The translations under genes and the position numbers were made by a program. Positions 8,640 to 18,001 of a stretch of 64,000 bases of DNA are shown in pieces (within the stretch, counting starts at the first letter, position 1; every line of letters starts with the position of its first letter). Source of the DNA: Lachnoclostridium sp. An76 (GTDB lineage Bacteria; Bacillota; Clostridia; Lachnospirales; Lachnospiraceae); contig NZ_NFHL01000001.1 in the NCBI RefSeq assembly GCF_002161355.1, positions 248,001-312,000 on the forward strand, in the 5' to 3' direction. The notes beneath the pieces were generated by a model. It saw nothing but the letters and a program-made list of their open reading frames with translations, made no database searches and was not told the DNA's origin.

Positions 8640-10753
8640 TATACGATCCTCTTAAATTTCTTTTCCAGTTCTTTTTTTGTCATTGCGATAATGGTCGGCC
8701 TGCCATGGGGACAATGGTACGGATTGTCCAGGGTGAGCAGCTCCCCGATCAGAGCGTCAACCTCCTGGGCGGAAAGCCTGTTGTTTCCTTTCACAGCGGC
8801 TTTGCAGGACATGGACGCTACTTTCTCGTCGATCAGATCCGGCGTCATGGACGTATTCAGCCCGTCCGACAGGTCATCGATCATCTCCATCAGCAGTTCT
8901 TTTTTCGCGATGCCGAACAGATTGTCCGGCACTGCGCGCACTGCATACTCTTCGGGGCCAAAGGGCTCGATCTCAAACCCGATCCGTGTGAACCGGTCCA
9001 TATGTTCCTCCAGAAGCCTTGCCTCCTGCATGGAGAGCGTCAATATGATCGGCGGACTTAAATACTGGGAAGTAAACTCCCTTGTCTTCATCCCTTTGAG
9101 CGTGCGCTCATAAAGCACCCTCTCATGGGCTGCATGCTGGTCTATAATGTACAGGCTGTCCTGAAACTGCACGAGCCAGTATGTGTCAAACACCTGTCCG
9201 ATCAGCCTGTATTCCGCGCGGACATCCCGTTTTAAGAAATTCTCCTCAAAAAGATCAAGCTGTTGGGGTTTCTGAGGCGCCTCAGATGGTGCTTCCTCTT
9301 TGGGAACCGGGGTTTCCTCTGGTTTTAGCTCTGCCGGGCAGGCTTCCTGATGTACTTTCTCTTCCTTCTCCGGCGCCTGAACGTCTCCCGGTGTCCGGAC
9401 TTTCTCCGCGCCGTATCTTACAGTCTCCCGGATCCTGTCCGCCTGTGTTTCCGGGCGGTAGATCCCGCTTCGGTCCGCCACCTCCGCGGAGGACATCCTC
9501 TCATGGTAGGCAGTGACCCTCTCCCTCATCTTCCGGATAAAGTAATCCTCATCATGCACCTCTTCCTGCGCTGGAGGCTGTACAGCTTCCGGCGCAGGAA
9601 GAGGTGCAGCTCCCGGCTTTACATCCGCAGATACAAAGGCATCAGCAGCCGTATTTCTCGGGCGCAGCAGGAAGGGGCTCTCTTTCTGTCCCGCCCTTTC
9701 CTGTGCAGCCTTCCCGGGGCCTTCCGGCTGTACCGGTTCCGGCACTTCCGCTCTCTGGATCAGCTCCGGTTCCAGCAGCCTGCGGTGCACGCCCTCAAAG
9801 ACCGTGTTGTACACGTCCTGCTGTCTCTGGAAGCGCAGTTCCATCTTGGTGGGATGGACATTGACGTCGATCGTCTCCCCGTCCACATGGAAATGGAGGA
9901 CTGCAAAAGGAAATTTATGCTGCATGGTAAAGTCTTTGTATGCATCCTCCAGAGATTTTGAGATCATAGGACTTTTTACGTACCTGCCGTTCACAAAGAA
10001 ATTTTCAAAGTTCCTGTTTCCTCTCGTGATGACCGGTTTCCCGAGGTAGCCCGTGATCCTCAGACCCGATTTTTCATAATCAATGTCCAGCAGATTGGCC
10101 GCAATGTCACGCCCGTATATGTTATAGATCACGTCTTTTAATTTTCCGTTTCCCGAAGTCCTTAGCTTCTCCTGGTTATTGTTTTTAAAGAGAAACGCCA
10201 CTTCCGGATGGGACAGCGCCAGGTGCATGAGCAGGTCCTGGACATGCCCTGCTTCTGTCATGGGTGTCTTTAAGAACTTCCGCCTTGCAGGCACATTGTA
10301 AAAGAGCTGGTGCACAAGAAACGTCGTTCCATTGGGCGCGCCGGTCTCCTCTAAGGAGACTTCCTTTCCGCCTTCGATCACATACCTTGTCCCGAACTCG
10401 CAGTCCCCGGTCTTTGTGATCAGCTCTGTGCGCGTCACTGCCGCGATACTCGAGAGCGCCTCGCCGCGGAAGCCCAGAGAGCTGATGTGCATCAGGTCTT
10501 CCACGCTGCGGATCTTGCTCGTAGAGTGGCGCAGGAAAGCGCTCCTCACCTCATCGTGGGGGATGCCGCAGCCGTTGTCTGTCACGCGGATAAAGTCAAT
10601 GCCGCCGTCCCGGATCTCCACTGTCACGGAATCCGCCCCGGCGTCGATGGCATTTTCCACCAGTTCTTTTACAATAGAAGCCGGGCGCTCGATAACCTCG
10701 CCCGCCGCGATCTTATCAATCGTCACCTGATCCAATACCTGAATGTGGGGCAT
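8639..10753 (-). CDS. mutL: DNA mismatch repair protein MutL
   Basis: 704 residues. The GHKL ATPase domain has KELVENAIDAGA, DNGCGI and FLRHSTSK with SSLGFRGEALSSIA; the transducer domain carries NVHPTKMELRF (about 300). A Pro/Glu-rich linker of roughly 170 residues follows. The C-terminal endonuclease/dimer domain has the metal-binding DQHAAHERVLYE motif and the terminal CPHGRP, so this is a nicking MutL of the type in bacteria lacking MutH. It follows mutS with a 16-nt gap. It acts after MutS in strand-directed mismatch repair. Confidence 0.97.
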   Translation of the reverse strand: MPHIQVLDQVTIDKIAAGEVIERPASIVKELVENAIDAGADSVTVEIRDGGIDFIRVTDNGCGIPHDEVRSAFLRHSTSKIRSVEDLMHISSLGFRGEALSSIAAVTRTELITKTGDCEFGTRYVIEGGKEVSLEETGAPNGTTFLVHQLFYNVPARRKFLKTPMTEAGHVQDLLMHLALSHPEVAFLFKNNNQEKLRTSGNGKLKDVIYNIYGRDIAANLLDIDYEKSGLRITGYLGKPVITRGNRNFENFFVNGRYVKSPMISKSLEDAYKDFTMQHKFPFAVLHFHVDGETIDVNVHPTKMELRFQRQQDVYNTVFEGVHRRLLEPELIQRAEVPEPVQPEGPGKAAQERAGQKESPFLLRPRNTAADAFVSADVKPGAAPLPAPEAVQPPAQEEVHDEDYFIRKMRERVTAYHERMSSAEVADRSGIYRPETQADRIRETVRYGAEKVRTPGDVQAPEKEEKVHQEACPAELKPEETPVPKEEAPSEAPQKPQQLDLFEENFLKRDVRAEYRLIGQVFDTYWLVQFQDSLYIIDQHAAHERVLYERTLKGMKTREFTSQYLSPPIILTLSMQEARLLEEHMDRFTRIGFEIEPFGPEEYAVRAVPDNLFGIAKKELLMEMIDDLSDGLNTSMTPDLIDEKVASMSCKAAVKGNNRLSAQEVDALIGELLTLDNPYHCPHGRPTIIAMTKKELEKKFKRIV

Positions 10754-10769
10754 ATCAATCTCCTCTCTT

Positions 10770-13421
10770 TTACCATCTGTTCTTCAGCTTATTCTGAAGT
10801 CTGTATATCGTATTCAGCGCGTCGATCGGCGTCATATTCCCTACGTCAAGGTTTTTCAGCTCCTCGAGGACATCGTCGTCTTTCACTGTATCAAACAGCG
10901 ACATCTGCGCAATGTCCACTTCATCATATTTCTTCACTTTTGGCCGCTTCTTTTCACTGCGCTCCCTGACCGCGATCTCGCTGACCTTTGCGGTCACATC
11001 CTCATCACTTAATTCCTCAACGATCTCTTTCGCGCGCTCGATCACCAGGTCCGGCACTCCTGCCAGCTTTGCCACCTGGATGCCGTAGCTTTTGTCCGCG
11101 CCGCCTTTTACGATCTTGCGCAGGAATACGATGTCATCGCCCTTTTCCTTGACTGCGATGCAGTAATTGTTGACATTGCTGATCTTGCCCTCCAGTTCGG
11201 TCAACTCATGGTAATGGGTCGCAAAAAGGGTCTTCGCTCCAAGCAGACGGCTGTCGCTGATATACTCCACCACAGCCCACGCGATGGAAAGTCCGTCGAA
11301 CGTGCTCGTCCCCCTTCCGATCTCATCCAGGATCAGAAGGCTCTTCGAGGTCGCGTTCCTTAAGATGTTCGCCACTTCCGTCATCTCTACCATAAAGGTA
11401 CTCTGGCCGGATGCCAGGTCGTCTGACGCGCCTACCCTCGTGAAGATCCTGTCAGACAGGCCGATGTTCGCGCTTTTCGCCGGAACGAAGGAACCGATCT
11501 GTGCCATCAAAGCGATCAGCGCGGTCTGCCGCATGTACGTGGATTTCCCGGCCATGTTTGGCCCGGTGATGATAGAGATCCGGTGTTTTTTATCGTCCAG
11601 ATACGTATCATTTGCGATAAACATATCATTGGGGATCATCCGCTCCACCACCGGATGGCGCCCGTCTTTAATATCTATGATCCCTTTCTCATTGATCTTC
11701 GGACGGGTATAATTATTCCGCTCTGCCACAACGGCAAGGGAAGCAAACGCGTCCAGGGCTGCCACTGCCTTCGCGGTCTTCTGGATCCGCTCGATCTCCC
11801 CGGCGATGGTGTCCCTGACCTGGCTGTAGATCTCATATTCCAGCGCATAGAGCTTATCCTCCGCGCCCAGGATCATATCCTCCAGCTCTTTTAATTCCGG
11901 GGTAATGTAACGCTCGGCGTTGGCCAGTGTCTGCTTGCGCGTATAGTAGTCCGGCACCATGTCCTTATAGGAATTGGTGACTTCCAGATAATACCCGAAC
12001 ACTTTATTATATTTGATGCGGAGATTTTTGATCCCCGTCTTTTCCTTCTCGTCGTTTTCCAGCTTCGCCAGCCATTCCTTGCCGTCTGACTTCGCCCGGC
12101 GGAGCTTGTCTACTTCTTCATTGTAGCCGTCCCGGATGATATTGCCCTCTTTCATGGCTATGGGCGGTTCCTCGCGGATCGCGTCTTTTACCAGTGTGCA
12201 GAGATCTTCCAGCGGATCCATATCATCATGGATATTTTTCAGAAGCTCTGACTGCATTTCTTCCAGGATATAGCGGATATGCGGGAGCATTTCGAGAGAA
12301 CTGCGGAACGCGGTCAGGTCTCTCGGATTTGCGGTCCCGTATGCGATCCTTGTGATCAGCCTCTCCAGGTCATAGACCGGGGAGAGGTACTCGCGGATCT
12401 CCTCCCTGGAGATGGCGCTGTCCTTCAGCTCTGCCACAGCATCCAGCCGTTTCTCGATCTCATTTTTATCGATCAGAGGCTGCTCCACATATTTTCGCAG
12501 CGTCCTTGCCCCCATGGCGGTCTTCGTCTTATCCAGCACCCAGAGAAGGGAACCTCTCTTCTGCTTCTCGCGCAGCGTCTCGCACAGCTCCAGGTTCCGT
12601 CTTGTAGAGCTGTCCAGCATCATGTATTTTCCCGCGGCGTAAGGGGTGATGTGTGTCAGGTTGGACAGAGAGTTTTTCTGCGTCTCCAGAAGATACTGCA
12701 GGAGCGCGCCCGCGCTGATGATCCCGCAGTCATAGTCTGCCAGCCCCAGCCCTGCAAAGGATGTTACCTGAAAGTGCTCCAGAAGTTTCTGGCGGCACAC
12801 ATCGTCGTCAAAGTACCAGGAATCCAGAGAATAGATCGTGATCCCCAGCCTGTCCTTCATCCCATCCAGGTCCATGCCGCTCATATAAAAGGCTTCATTG
12901 CATATGATCTCCGACGGGGAGAAACGGTAGATCTCATCCATGAGCTTCGCGCTGTCCGGGATCTCTGTCACGAAATAATCTCCTGTCGTGATATCAGATA
13001 CAGACACCCCATAGCGGTCTGCAATATAAACGATGCACATTATATAATTGTTTCTCGTCTCATCAAGCGCCTGGGTATCCAGATTCGTTCCCGGCGTGAC
13101 AATGCGCACCACATCACGCTTTACGATCCCTTTTGCCGTCTTCGGGTCTTCCACCTGTTCGCAGATCGCTACTTTATATCCTTTTGACACCAGTTTATTC
13201 AGATAGCTTTCCACAGCATGATAAGGGACACCGCACATGGGTGCCCTCTCTTCCTGCCCGCAGTTTTTTCCGGTCAGCGTGATCTCCAGTTCTCTTGATG
13301 CAGTCAGCGCATCGTCAAAGAACATCTCGTAAAAATCTCCTAATCTATAAAAGAGGATGCAGTCCTGGTACTGGGCTTTCGTCTCCATGTACTGCTTCAT
13401 CATTGGTGTTAATTCTGCCAC
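10770..13421 (-). CDS. mutS: DNA mismatch repair protein MutS
   Basis: 883 residues, full length. The mismatch-reading Phe-X-Glu lies in GDFYEMF (about 29-35). Connector, lever and clamp regions follow, then the C-terminal ABC-type ATPase with GPNMAGKST (about 620), the DDLASGQSTFMVEM signature and LILDEIGRGTSTFDG. It recognises mispairs and recruits MutL. GTG start with AAGGAG 7-8 nt upstream. It is the first gene of the repair operon, with a consensus promoter and a palindrome-bearing leader. Confidence 0.97.
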   Translation of the reverse strand: MAELTPMMKQYMETKAQYQDCILFYRLGDFYEMFFDDALTASRELEITLTGKNCGQEERAPMCGVPYHAVESYLNKLVSKGYKVAICEQVEDPKTAKGIVKRDVVRIVTPGTNLDTQALDETRNNYIMCIVYIADRYGVSVSDITTGDYFVTEIPDSAKLMDEIYRFSPSEIICNEAFYMSGMDLDGMKDRLGITIYSLDSWYFDDDVCRQKLLEHFQVTSFAGLGLADYDCGIISAGALLQYLLETQKNSLSNLTHITPYAAGKYMMLDSSTRRNLELCETLREKQKRGSLLWVLDKTKTAMGARTLRKYVEQPLIDKNEIEKRLDAVAELKDSAISREEIREYLSPVYDLERLITRIAYGTANPRDLTAFRSSLEMLPHIRYILEEMQSELLKNIHDDMDPLEDLCTLVKDAIREEPPIAMKEGNIIRDGYNEEVDKLRRAKSDGKEWLAKLENDEKEKTGIKNLRIKYNKVFGYYLEVTNSYKDMVPDYYTRKQTLANAERYITPELKELEDMILGAEDKLYALEYEIYSQVRDTIAGEIERIQKTAKAVAALDAFASLAVVAERNNYTRPKINEKGIIDIKDGRHPVVERMIPNDMFIANDTYLDDKKHRISIITGPNMAGKSTYMRQTALIALMAQIGSFVPAKSANIGLSDRIFTRVGASDDLASGQSTFMVEMTEVANILRNATSKSLLILDEIGRGTSTFDGLSIAWAVVEYISDSRLLGAKTLFATHYHELTELEGKISNVNNYCIAVKEKGDDIVFLRKIVKGGADKSYGIQVAKLAGVPDLVIERAKEIVEELSDEDVTAKVSEIAVRERSEKKRPKVKKYDEVDIAQMSLFDTVKDDDVLEELKNLDVGNMTPIDALNTIYRLQNKLKNRW

Positions 13422-13440
13422 GTTTGTACTCCTTTGCTGT

Positions 13441-13482
13441 ATGTGCGCACATTCTTATCCAGTCTTGGCATACATGTGCGCA
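13441..13482. repeat. paired ATGTGCGCA motifs in the mutS leader
   Basis: A perfect 12-bp palindrome, ATGTGCGCACAT (13441-13452), and a second copy of ATGTGCGCA (13474-13482) lie 33 bp apart between the mutS promoter and start codon. They could bind a dimeric protein twice on one DNA face, or pair as an RNA stem through the complementary TGCGCACAT. Confidence 0.6.
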
Positions 13483-13503
13483 GGTAAAAATTTCTGCGGA
13501 TGT

Positions 13504-13532
13504 ATTATAGCATTTTTGAGAAATCTGTTCAA
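13504..13532 (-). promoter_or_regulatory. mutS operon promoter
   Basis: Minus strand: -35 TTGAAC (13527-13532), 17-bp spacer, -10 TATAAT (13504-13509). It lies about 85 nt before the mutS GTG. Confidence 0.85.
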
Positions 13533-13663
13533 CCGAAAAGGACGGAAAGGAAAGGGAGCAAAGTATGGCGGACCATATTAAATAAATCTCAATAAAATAT
13601 ACATAGAATTTTCAGAGGATCCGTGTTACATTGGTGATATCACATAAACAGGAGGACATTATA

Positions 13664-14653
13664 ATGATTCAATTTCCGACATTCCCGCCTCACATAAAGC
13701 AGGCGGCAGACAGGCAGAAGGGACAGAACTGGTTTATCGAACTTCTGATATTTTTTCTCGTTTACATGATCTCATCCATGGCGGCAAGCATTATCGTGAT
13801 CATAGGAGGCGTGGCTGCGGTCCTGGCTGACAGCACTATCCTGAAACAGTTTGCCAGCGGAGATCTGCGGCAGGCAGAAGCACTGATGGACTCACTCCTG
13901 GATTCAGATCCTATTATGATCGTTACGCTGTTCGCCAATGCAGCTATGATCCTTATCACGGTGCTTTTCTGTATTTTTCTCCAGAAGCGGACCGCCGCAT
14001 CCATGGGATTTGTGCGCAAAAAGGCATTCACCCAGTATCTTGCAGGCGCAGGGACCGGGCTTCTGCTCTTCTGCGGAGCTGTCCTCATCAACGTCCTGAC
14101 AGGATCCATGACCATCGACGGGATTTCTTCCGGATTTTCGCCGGTCCTCTTCCTGCTGTTCCTGCTCGGATTCGGCGTCCAGGGGATGGGGGAAGAAGTG
14201 CTCTGCCGGGGATATTTTATGGTGTCCCTGGGGCGGAGATACCGGGCAGCCGCGGCAGTTTTCCTGAATTCCGCCGTGTTCTCACTGCTCCATATTTTTA
14301 ACCCCGGGATCTCCCTGCTGGCGATCATCAACCTTCTGCTGGCGGGTGTGGTATTCTCGCTGTATTTCCTGAGGACAGGCAATATCTGGGGAGCGGGCGC
14401 CATGCATACGGTATGGAATTTTGTCCAGGGAAATGTATTCGGCATGGAGGTGAGCGGCCTTGAGATGTCCTGCTCTCTTTTCTCCTCCACTTCTGATCCG
14501 TCCCGTTCACTCTGGAACGGAGGTTCTTTCGGAGCCGAAGGCGGACTGTCCGTGACCATCGTGCTGACCATCGCGATCCTGGTCATGCTTTTTACAGCAC
14601 GTGGAAATGCGGCAGTTTCTCCCCGTACAGAAAATGCAGGAGATAACTGCTGA
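13664..14653 (+). CDS. CPBP family intramembrane glutamic endopeptidase
   Basis: 329 residues with about eight hydrophobic segments. The Abi/CPBP signature is present: EEVLCRGYF (Glu-Glu...Arg, about 182-190), a later FSLLHIFNPG and a final W..GAMHTVWNF, giving the Glu/His set of Rce1-like membrane proteases. Some relatives process peptides or protect against bacteriocins; the target here is unknown. The start at 13664 is set by AGGAGG 8 nt upstream; the upstream GTG at 13631 has no ribosome site. The 3' end overlaps the convergent next gene by 62 nt. Confidence 0.9.
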   Translation: MIQFPTFPPHIKQAADRQKGQNWFIELLIFFLVYMISSMAASIIVIIGGVAAVLADSTILKQFASGDLRQAEALMDSLLDSDPIMIVTLFANAAMILITVLFCIFLQKRTAASMGFVRKKAFTQYLAGAGTGLLLFCGAVLINVLTGSMTIDGISSGFSPVLFLLFLLGFGVQGMGEEVLCRGYFMVSLGRRYRAAAAVFLNSAVFSLLHIFNPGISLLAIINLLLAGVVFSLYFLRTGNIWGAGAMHTVWNFVQGNVFGMEVSGLEMSCSLFSSTSDPSRSLWNGGSFGAEGGLSVTIVLTIAILVMLFTARGNAAVSPRTENAGDNC

Positions 14654-15077
14654 GAAAGATGCCAAGCACGCAAAGACCGGAAAAGATAACGGCAAAGGGC
14701 AGGCAGATCTGCCCCATCAGCTGAAAGGGCTGGTCCGTGTAATCCCACACTGCCCAGCCCATTATTTTATTTACGATGATCCCGGTGATAAACTCGCACG
14801 CCGTGACAAAGATCACGCACCAGCCAACCTGTTTCCAGAGAGGCGCGTCCCACCCGGTCCACATCCCCTGCTGGGCGAAAAACACAAGGCAGAATCCGCC
14901 GAGCAGGAACATGGACCAGTGGGAAAATCCCCGGAATATCACTTCAAATGTATAATACAGGATCCCGCCGAGAGTTCCCAGAAATAAGTATTCACTCAGT
15001 CGTTTCACAGTAAGTATCCTCTTTTTCATTTTTCTGTAATCCCATCCTTCCCATGAGTGGAAAATGGTTTCATACAT
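14592..15077 (-). CDS. putative ABC-transporter type IV-like membrane protein (PF06541-like)
   Basis: 161 residues from the first start; an inner ATG at 15029 would give 145. Ribosome sites are weak for both. It has four to five membrane segments, with the family-like opening FLGTLGGILYYTFEVIFRGFSHWSMF and a later NKIMGWAVWDYTD. Proteins of this type occur widely in Lachnospiraceae, and their transporter label is only a family name. The stop lies inside the 3' end of the convergent CPBP gene. Confidence 0.75.
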   Translation of the reverse strand: MYETIFHSWEGWDYRKMKKRILTVKRLSEYLFLGTLGGILYYTFEVIFRGFSHWSMFLLGGFCLVFFAQQGMWTGWDAPLWKQVGWCVIFVTACEFITGIIVNKIMGWAVWDYTDQPFQLMGQICLPFAVIFSGLCVLGIFLSSYLLHFLYGEKLPHFHVL

Positions 15078-15117
15078 AGTCTGGACATCCCGGCATTATT
15101 TTATAAGTGGAAATCTC

Positions 15118-16434
15118 TTACGTTTCTTCTCGAAAACGTCTGATCTCAGCAAGTCTTTCCGCTGTTTTCTTTTCCTCCCCTTCCATAGTCGGATGATAGT
15201 AGGTCCTGTCTTTTAACCCATCCGGCATACACTGCATGTGGGTCAGCTTTTCCTCTGTGTCATGTGCATATTCATAGCCTTTCCCATATCCCAGCTCTTT
15301 CATCAGCCCTGTCGGCGCGTTCCTGATCTGCATGGGCACTGGCTCTGCGTTCCGATCCCTGACGTCCCGCTTACATTCCTCGCACGCTCTGTAAAGGGCG
15401 TTCGATTTGGGCGCCATAGACAGATACACGACCGCGTGGGTCAGATGGACATCGCATTCAGGCATCCCCAGGAAATGGCACGCCTGATAAGCTGCCACGG
15501 CAACCTGCAGAGCCCGGCTGTCCGCCATGCCCACATCCTCGCTGGCGAACCGGATCAGCCTGCGCGCGATATACAGTGGGTTTTCACCGCCTTCCAGCAT
15601 ACGCATCATCCAGTAGACTGCCGCGTCAGGGTCACTGTTCCTCATGGATTTGTGAAGAGCGGAGATCAGATTATAGTGTTCCTCTCCGGACTTATCATAT
15701 AAAAGAGATTTCCTGCTGATACACTGGGACAGCACTTCCGTTGTCACCGTGATCCCTTCCGCGCCGATCTCGCCGTTTAACACTGCCATTTCCAGTGTAT
15801 TCAGTGCGGTCCTGGCGTCTCCGTTGGCGAATGCGGCGATTGCTTTTATATGTTCCCCGGATATCGTTACATCTTGATTTCCGAATCCTTTTGGATCTTT
15901 CAGCGCATTTTCAAGCAGGCGGACCAGGTCCTTTTCCTCCAGTGCCTTCAGCACAAACACCCGGCAGCGGGATAAGAGCGCTGCATTGATCTCAAAAGAC
16001 GGGTTCTCTGTGGTCGCCCCGATCAGGATAATACTTCCTTTCTCCACATACGGAAGGAAGGCATCCTGCTGTGCCTTATTGAACCGGTGGATCTCATCCA
16101 CAAAGAGTACGGTGCGCAGGCCCACTCTCCGGCTCTGCTCCGCCCGGTCCATGACCGCACGGATCTCTTTAATGCCGCTGGTCACAGCACTGAAGTTGAT
16201 GAACTCTGACTTCGTCCTCCCCGCAATGATGCTGGCAAGGGTGGTCTTTCCCACGCCGGGCGGTCCCCAGAAGATCATAGACGAGATCTGGTCACGCTCG
16301 ATGAGCTGCCTCAACATTTTCCCCGGGCCCAGCAGGTGCTCCTGCCCCACAAATCCTTCCAGTGTGTCCGGGCGCAGCCTGCTCGCCAGAGGCGTCATCG
16401 CCCTGTTGTTCCCAAATAATGTCATCTGCTCCAT
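15118..16434 (-). CDS. rarA: replication-associated recombination protein A (RarA/MgsA), AAA+ ATPase
   Basis: 438 residues. Walker A GPPGVGKTT (about 57-65), Walker B FVDEIHRFNKAQQDA (about 110-124) and sensor-1 GATTENPSF match the RarA/WHIP group. A C-terminal tetramerisation region contains SEDVGMADSRAL and APKSNALYRA. It acts at stalled replication forks as a clamp-loader-like ATPase. It is downstream of and close to (10 nt) a membrane protein gene. Confidence 0.96.
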   Translation of the reverse strand: MEQMTLFGNNRAMTPLASRLRPDTLEGFVGQEHLLGPGKMLRQLIERDQISSMIFWGPPGVGKTTLASIIAGRTKSEFINFSAVTSGIKEIRAVMDRAEQSRRVGLRTVLFVDEIHRFNKAQQDAFLPYVEKGSIILIGATTENPSFEINAALLSRCRVFVLKALEEKDLVRLLENALKDPKGFGNQDVTISGEHIKAIAAFANGDARTALNTLEMAVLNGEIGAEGITVTTEVLSQCISRKSLLYDKSGEEHYNLISALHKSMRNSDPDAAVYWMMRMLEGGENPLYIARRLIRFASEDVGMADSRALQVAVAAYQACHFLGMPECDVHLTHAVVYLSMAPKSNALYRACEECKRDVRDRNAEPVPMQIRNAPTGLMKELGYGKGYEYAHDTEEKLTHMQCMPDGLKDRTYYHPTMEGEEKKTAERLAEIRRFREET

Positions 16435-16444
16435 ATCTTATCTC

Positions 16445-17065
16445 CTATCTCATCAGCAGCTTGATCAGTATCAGAATGGCAGCGAATAGAAAGATTATTT
16501 TTCCAAACAGCTCTCCGCCCATGTGAAATTCCTCAAATTCCCTGGGCATGTTGAAGATATCCGGATCTCTTCTGTGCTCTTTCAGCTGAAAGTCCTCTAT
16601 GTAGTGTTTCCATCCGCTCCTGTCCGTATAGACGCTGACCCGGTCAGAGGCAAGATACCGGTGGACAGGTATCCGGTATCCCTGGCTTTGGATCGTACTT
16701 GCTGCTCCGGTCGCAGGGTCATACATTTCCACCTGAAGGAAATAATATCTGCGGTACCTGAGCCTATTGTGCTCTCCTGTCGTATATGGCACATCCTGCC
16801 TTGCGATACCTGTGATCCGCCCCTGGGATACATCGCCCAGCGCCACTGCTTCCGCTCTCTGGCGCCGGTAAAACAGCGCTCTTCGCACATTATTGACCGC
16901 AGTGTACGGCATGAGCAGACCCGCCGCAAGAAAGACCAGCAGAAACGGATCAAAACCTGCCGCTGCGATACTTCGGATCAGGACCGAGTACCACACGGCC
17001 GCAAATACAAATATAGGTATCACTCCGCTGATCTCTTCCTCCGCCGGTCTGATCTTTCTTTTCAT
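16445..17065 (-). CDS. membrane protein of unknown function
   Basis: 206 residues. Two N-terminal hydrophobic helices (about 13-35, 38-58) are followed by a soluble beta-rich domain (about 75-165) with RRYYFLQVEMYDP and DRVSVYTDRSGWKHYIED, then a final helix (about 185-204). The layout recalls DUF3592-type proteins, but I cannot confirm it. GGGAGG lies upstream of the ATG. A TATAAT box (17160-17165) about 95 nt upstream may be its promoter; the -35 is poor. It is probably co-transcribed with rarA. Confidence 0.75.
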   Translation of the reverse strand: MKRKIRPAEEEISGVIPIFVFAAVWYSVLIRSIAAAGFDPFLLVFLAAGLLMPYTAVNNVRRALFYRRQRAEAVALGDVSQGRITGIARQDVPYTTGEHNRLRYRRYYFLQVEMYDPATGAASTIQSQGYRIPVHRYLASDRVSVYTDRSGWKHYIEDFQLKEHRRDPDIFNMPREFEEFHMGGELFGKIIFLFAAILILIKLLMR

Positions 17066-17212
17066 CTCAGTATCCTCCCACGTTCTTTCTTATAATCCCT
17101 GTTCATATTATTTACATGTTCTTTAAAACAATTTTTTGTAATGATGTTTTTACAGATTCATTATAACAGATTCCCTTCGACAGATGTAGAAAAATAAATA
17201 ACCTTGTGGATA

Positions 17213-17452
17213 TCATATCAGCTTTCTCCATTTGTTCTGTAATACGTCCACAATCTTCATCTGCACTTGTATCTTCATATCCGCGTCGGTGTAGGAATGT
17301 ATCTGGCTGTCCGGGCCAACTTCGTTATACATCACCAGAGAATTGATATAAGCGTCTTTCTTTTGATTTTCCCCGTAAAGTGCAGAAAAGGCCGATCCGC
17401 ACAAGGCAGACGGCTTTTCTTTTTCGTTGTCCGGCAGATGGAAGATATTCAA
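17213..17452 (-). CDS. hypothetical protein, possibly translationally coupled
   Basis: 79 residues from a TTG that overlaps the stop of the preceding gene by 4 nt (TTGA). No separate ribosome site is visible, so it depends on coupling, or the two may once have been one gene. The product is charged and soluble, with no recognised domain. Codon use matches the AT-rich island. Confidence 0.45.
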   Translation of the reverse strand: MNIFHLPDNEKEKPSALCGSAFSALYGENQKKDAYINSLVMYNEVGPDSQIHSYTDADMKIQVQMKIVDVLQNKWRKLI

Positions 17453-17904
17453 TATTCAATCACCAGTGTTTCCTCTCGTCCATCCGGGAACGTGTAAACA
17501 AACTTTGCTGTTGTATCTTTGCAGGCCCAGAAAAATGGTTCGTTGCACTCCATATCCAATTCCACATCGCCTCGGAAAGTATCAGTCAGGCGTATGGTCT
17601 GAAAGCAGGGGGACTTCTCTATGTCTGCGTTGGAAAGTTGCTGCCGCAAAATTTCATATAGTCCTTTTTTTGTGACAGGATTTTCTAAAATGTAATGATA
17701 GCGGAACCGTTCATTGGTGAAGCGATTGGTATTGATAACCCGCAATAGATATTCAGTAAATCCCGGCGGTATGATATCCTCGATGTTTATCGCAACTTCA
17801 CGTTCCGGACTGTTTTGGATTTGAAAGATCAGGGAAGAAAGCGCCTTCGGAGATATAATAATAAAATCTATTTCTCCCCTGATTTTCAGCCTATATTCAT
17901 TCAT
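17449..17904 (-). CDS. hypothetical protein in AT-rich island
   Basis: 151 residues from the ATG at 17904, which has GGAG 5 nt upstream; a longer reading to 17955 lacks one. It is a soluble alpha/beta protein with no signal peptide or membrane segment and no recognised family. It occupies the place where a permease would be expected after the ABC ATPase at 18002, which it cannot replace since it is soluble. Probably unrelated cargo. Confidence 0.65.
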   Translation of the reverse strand: MNEYRLKIRGEIDFIIISPKALSSLIFQIQNSPEREVAINIEDIIPPGFTEYLLRVINTNRFTNERFRYHYILENPVTKKGLYEILRQQLSNADIEKSPCFQTIRLTDTFRGDVELDMECNEPFFWACKDTTAKFVYTFPDGREETLVIEY

Positions 17905-18001
17905 TTTTACTCCATCTGTCATCAAGCGATCAGTAAAGGTTATTATACTGGACACATGATAAACTCACTAAAATGGTAATCAATTTCCATATTTCACTGC
18001 C

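Noticed and set aside
12279-13187. 302-codon + strand frame opposite mutS
   Set aside because: mutS is certain in the other strand; the frame has no ribosome site or domain and is a shadow of codon bias.
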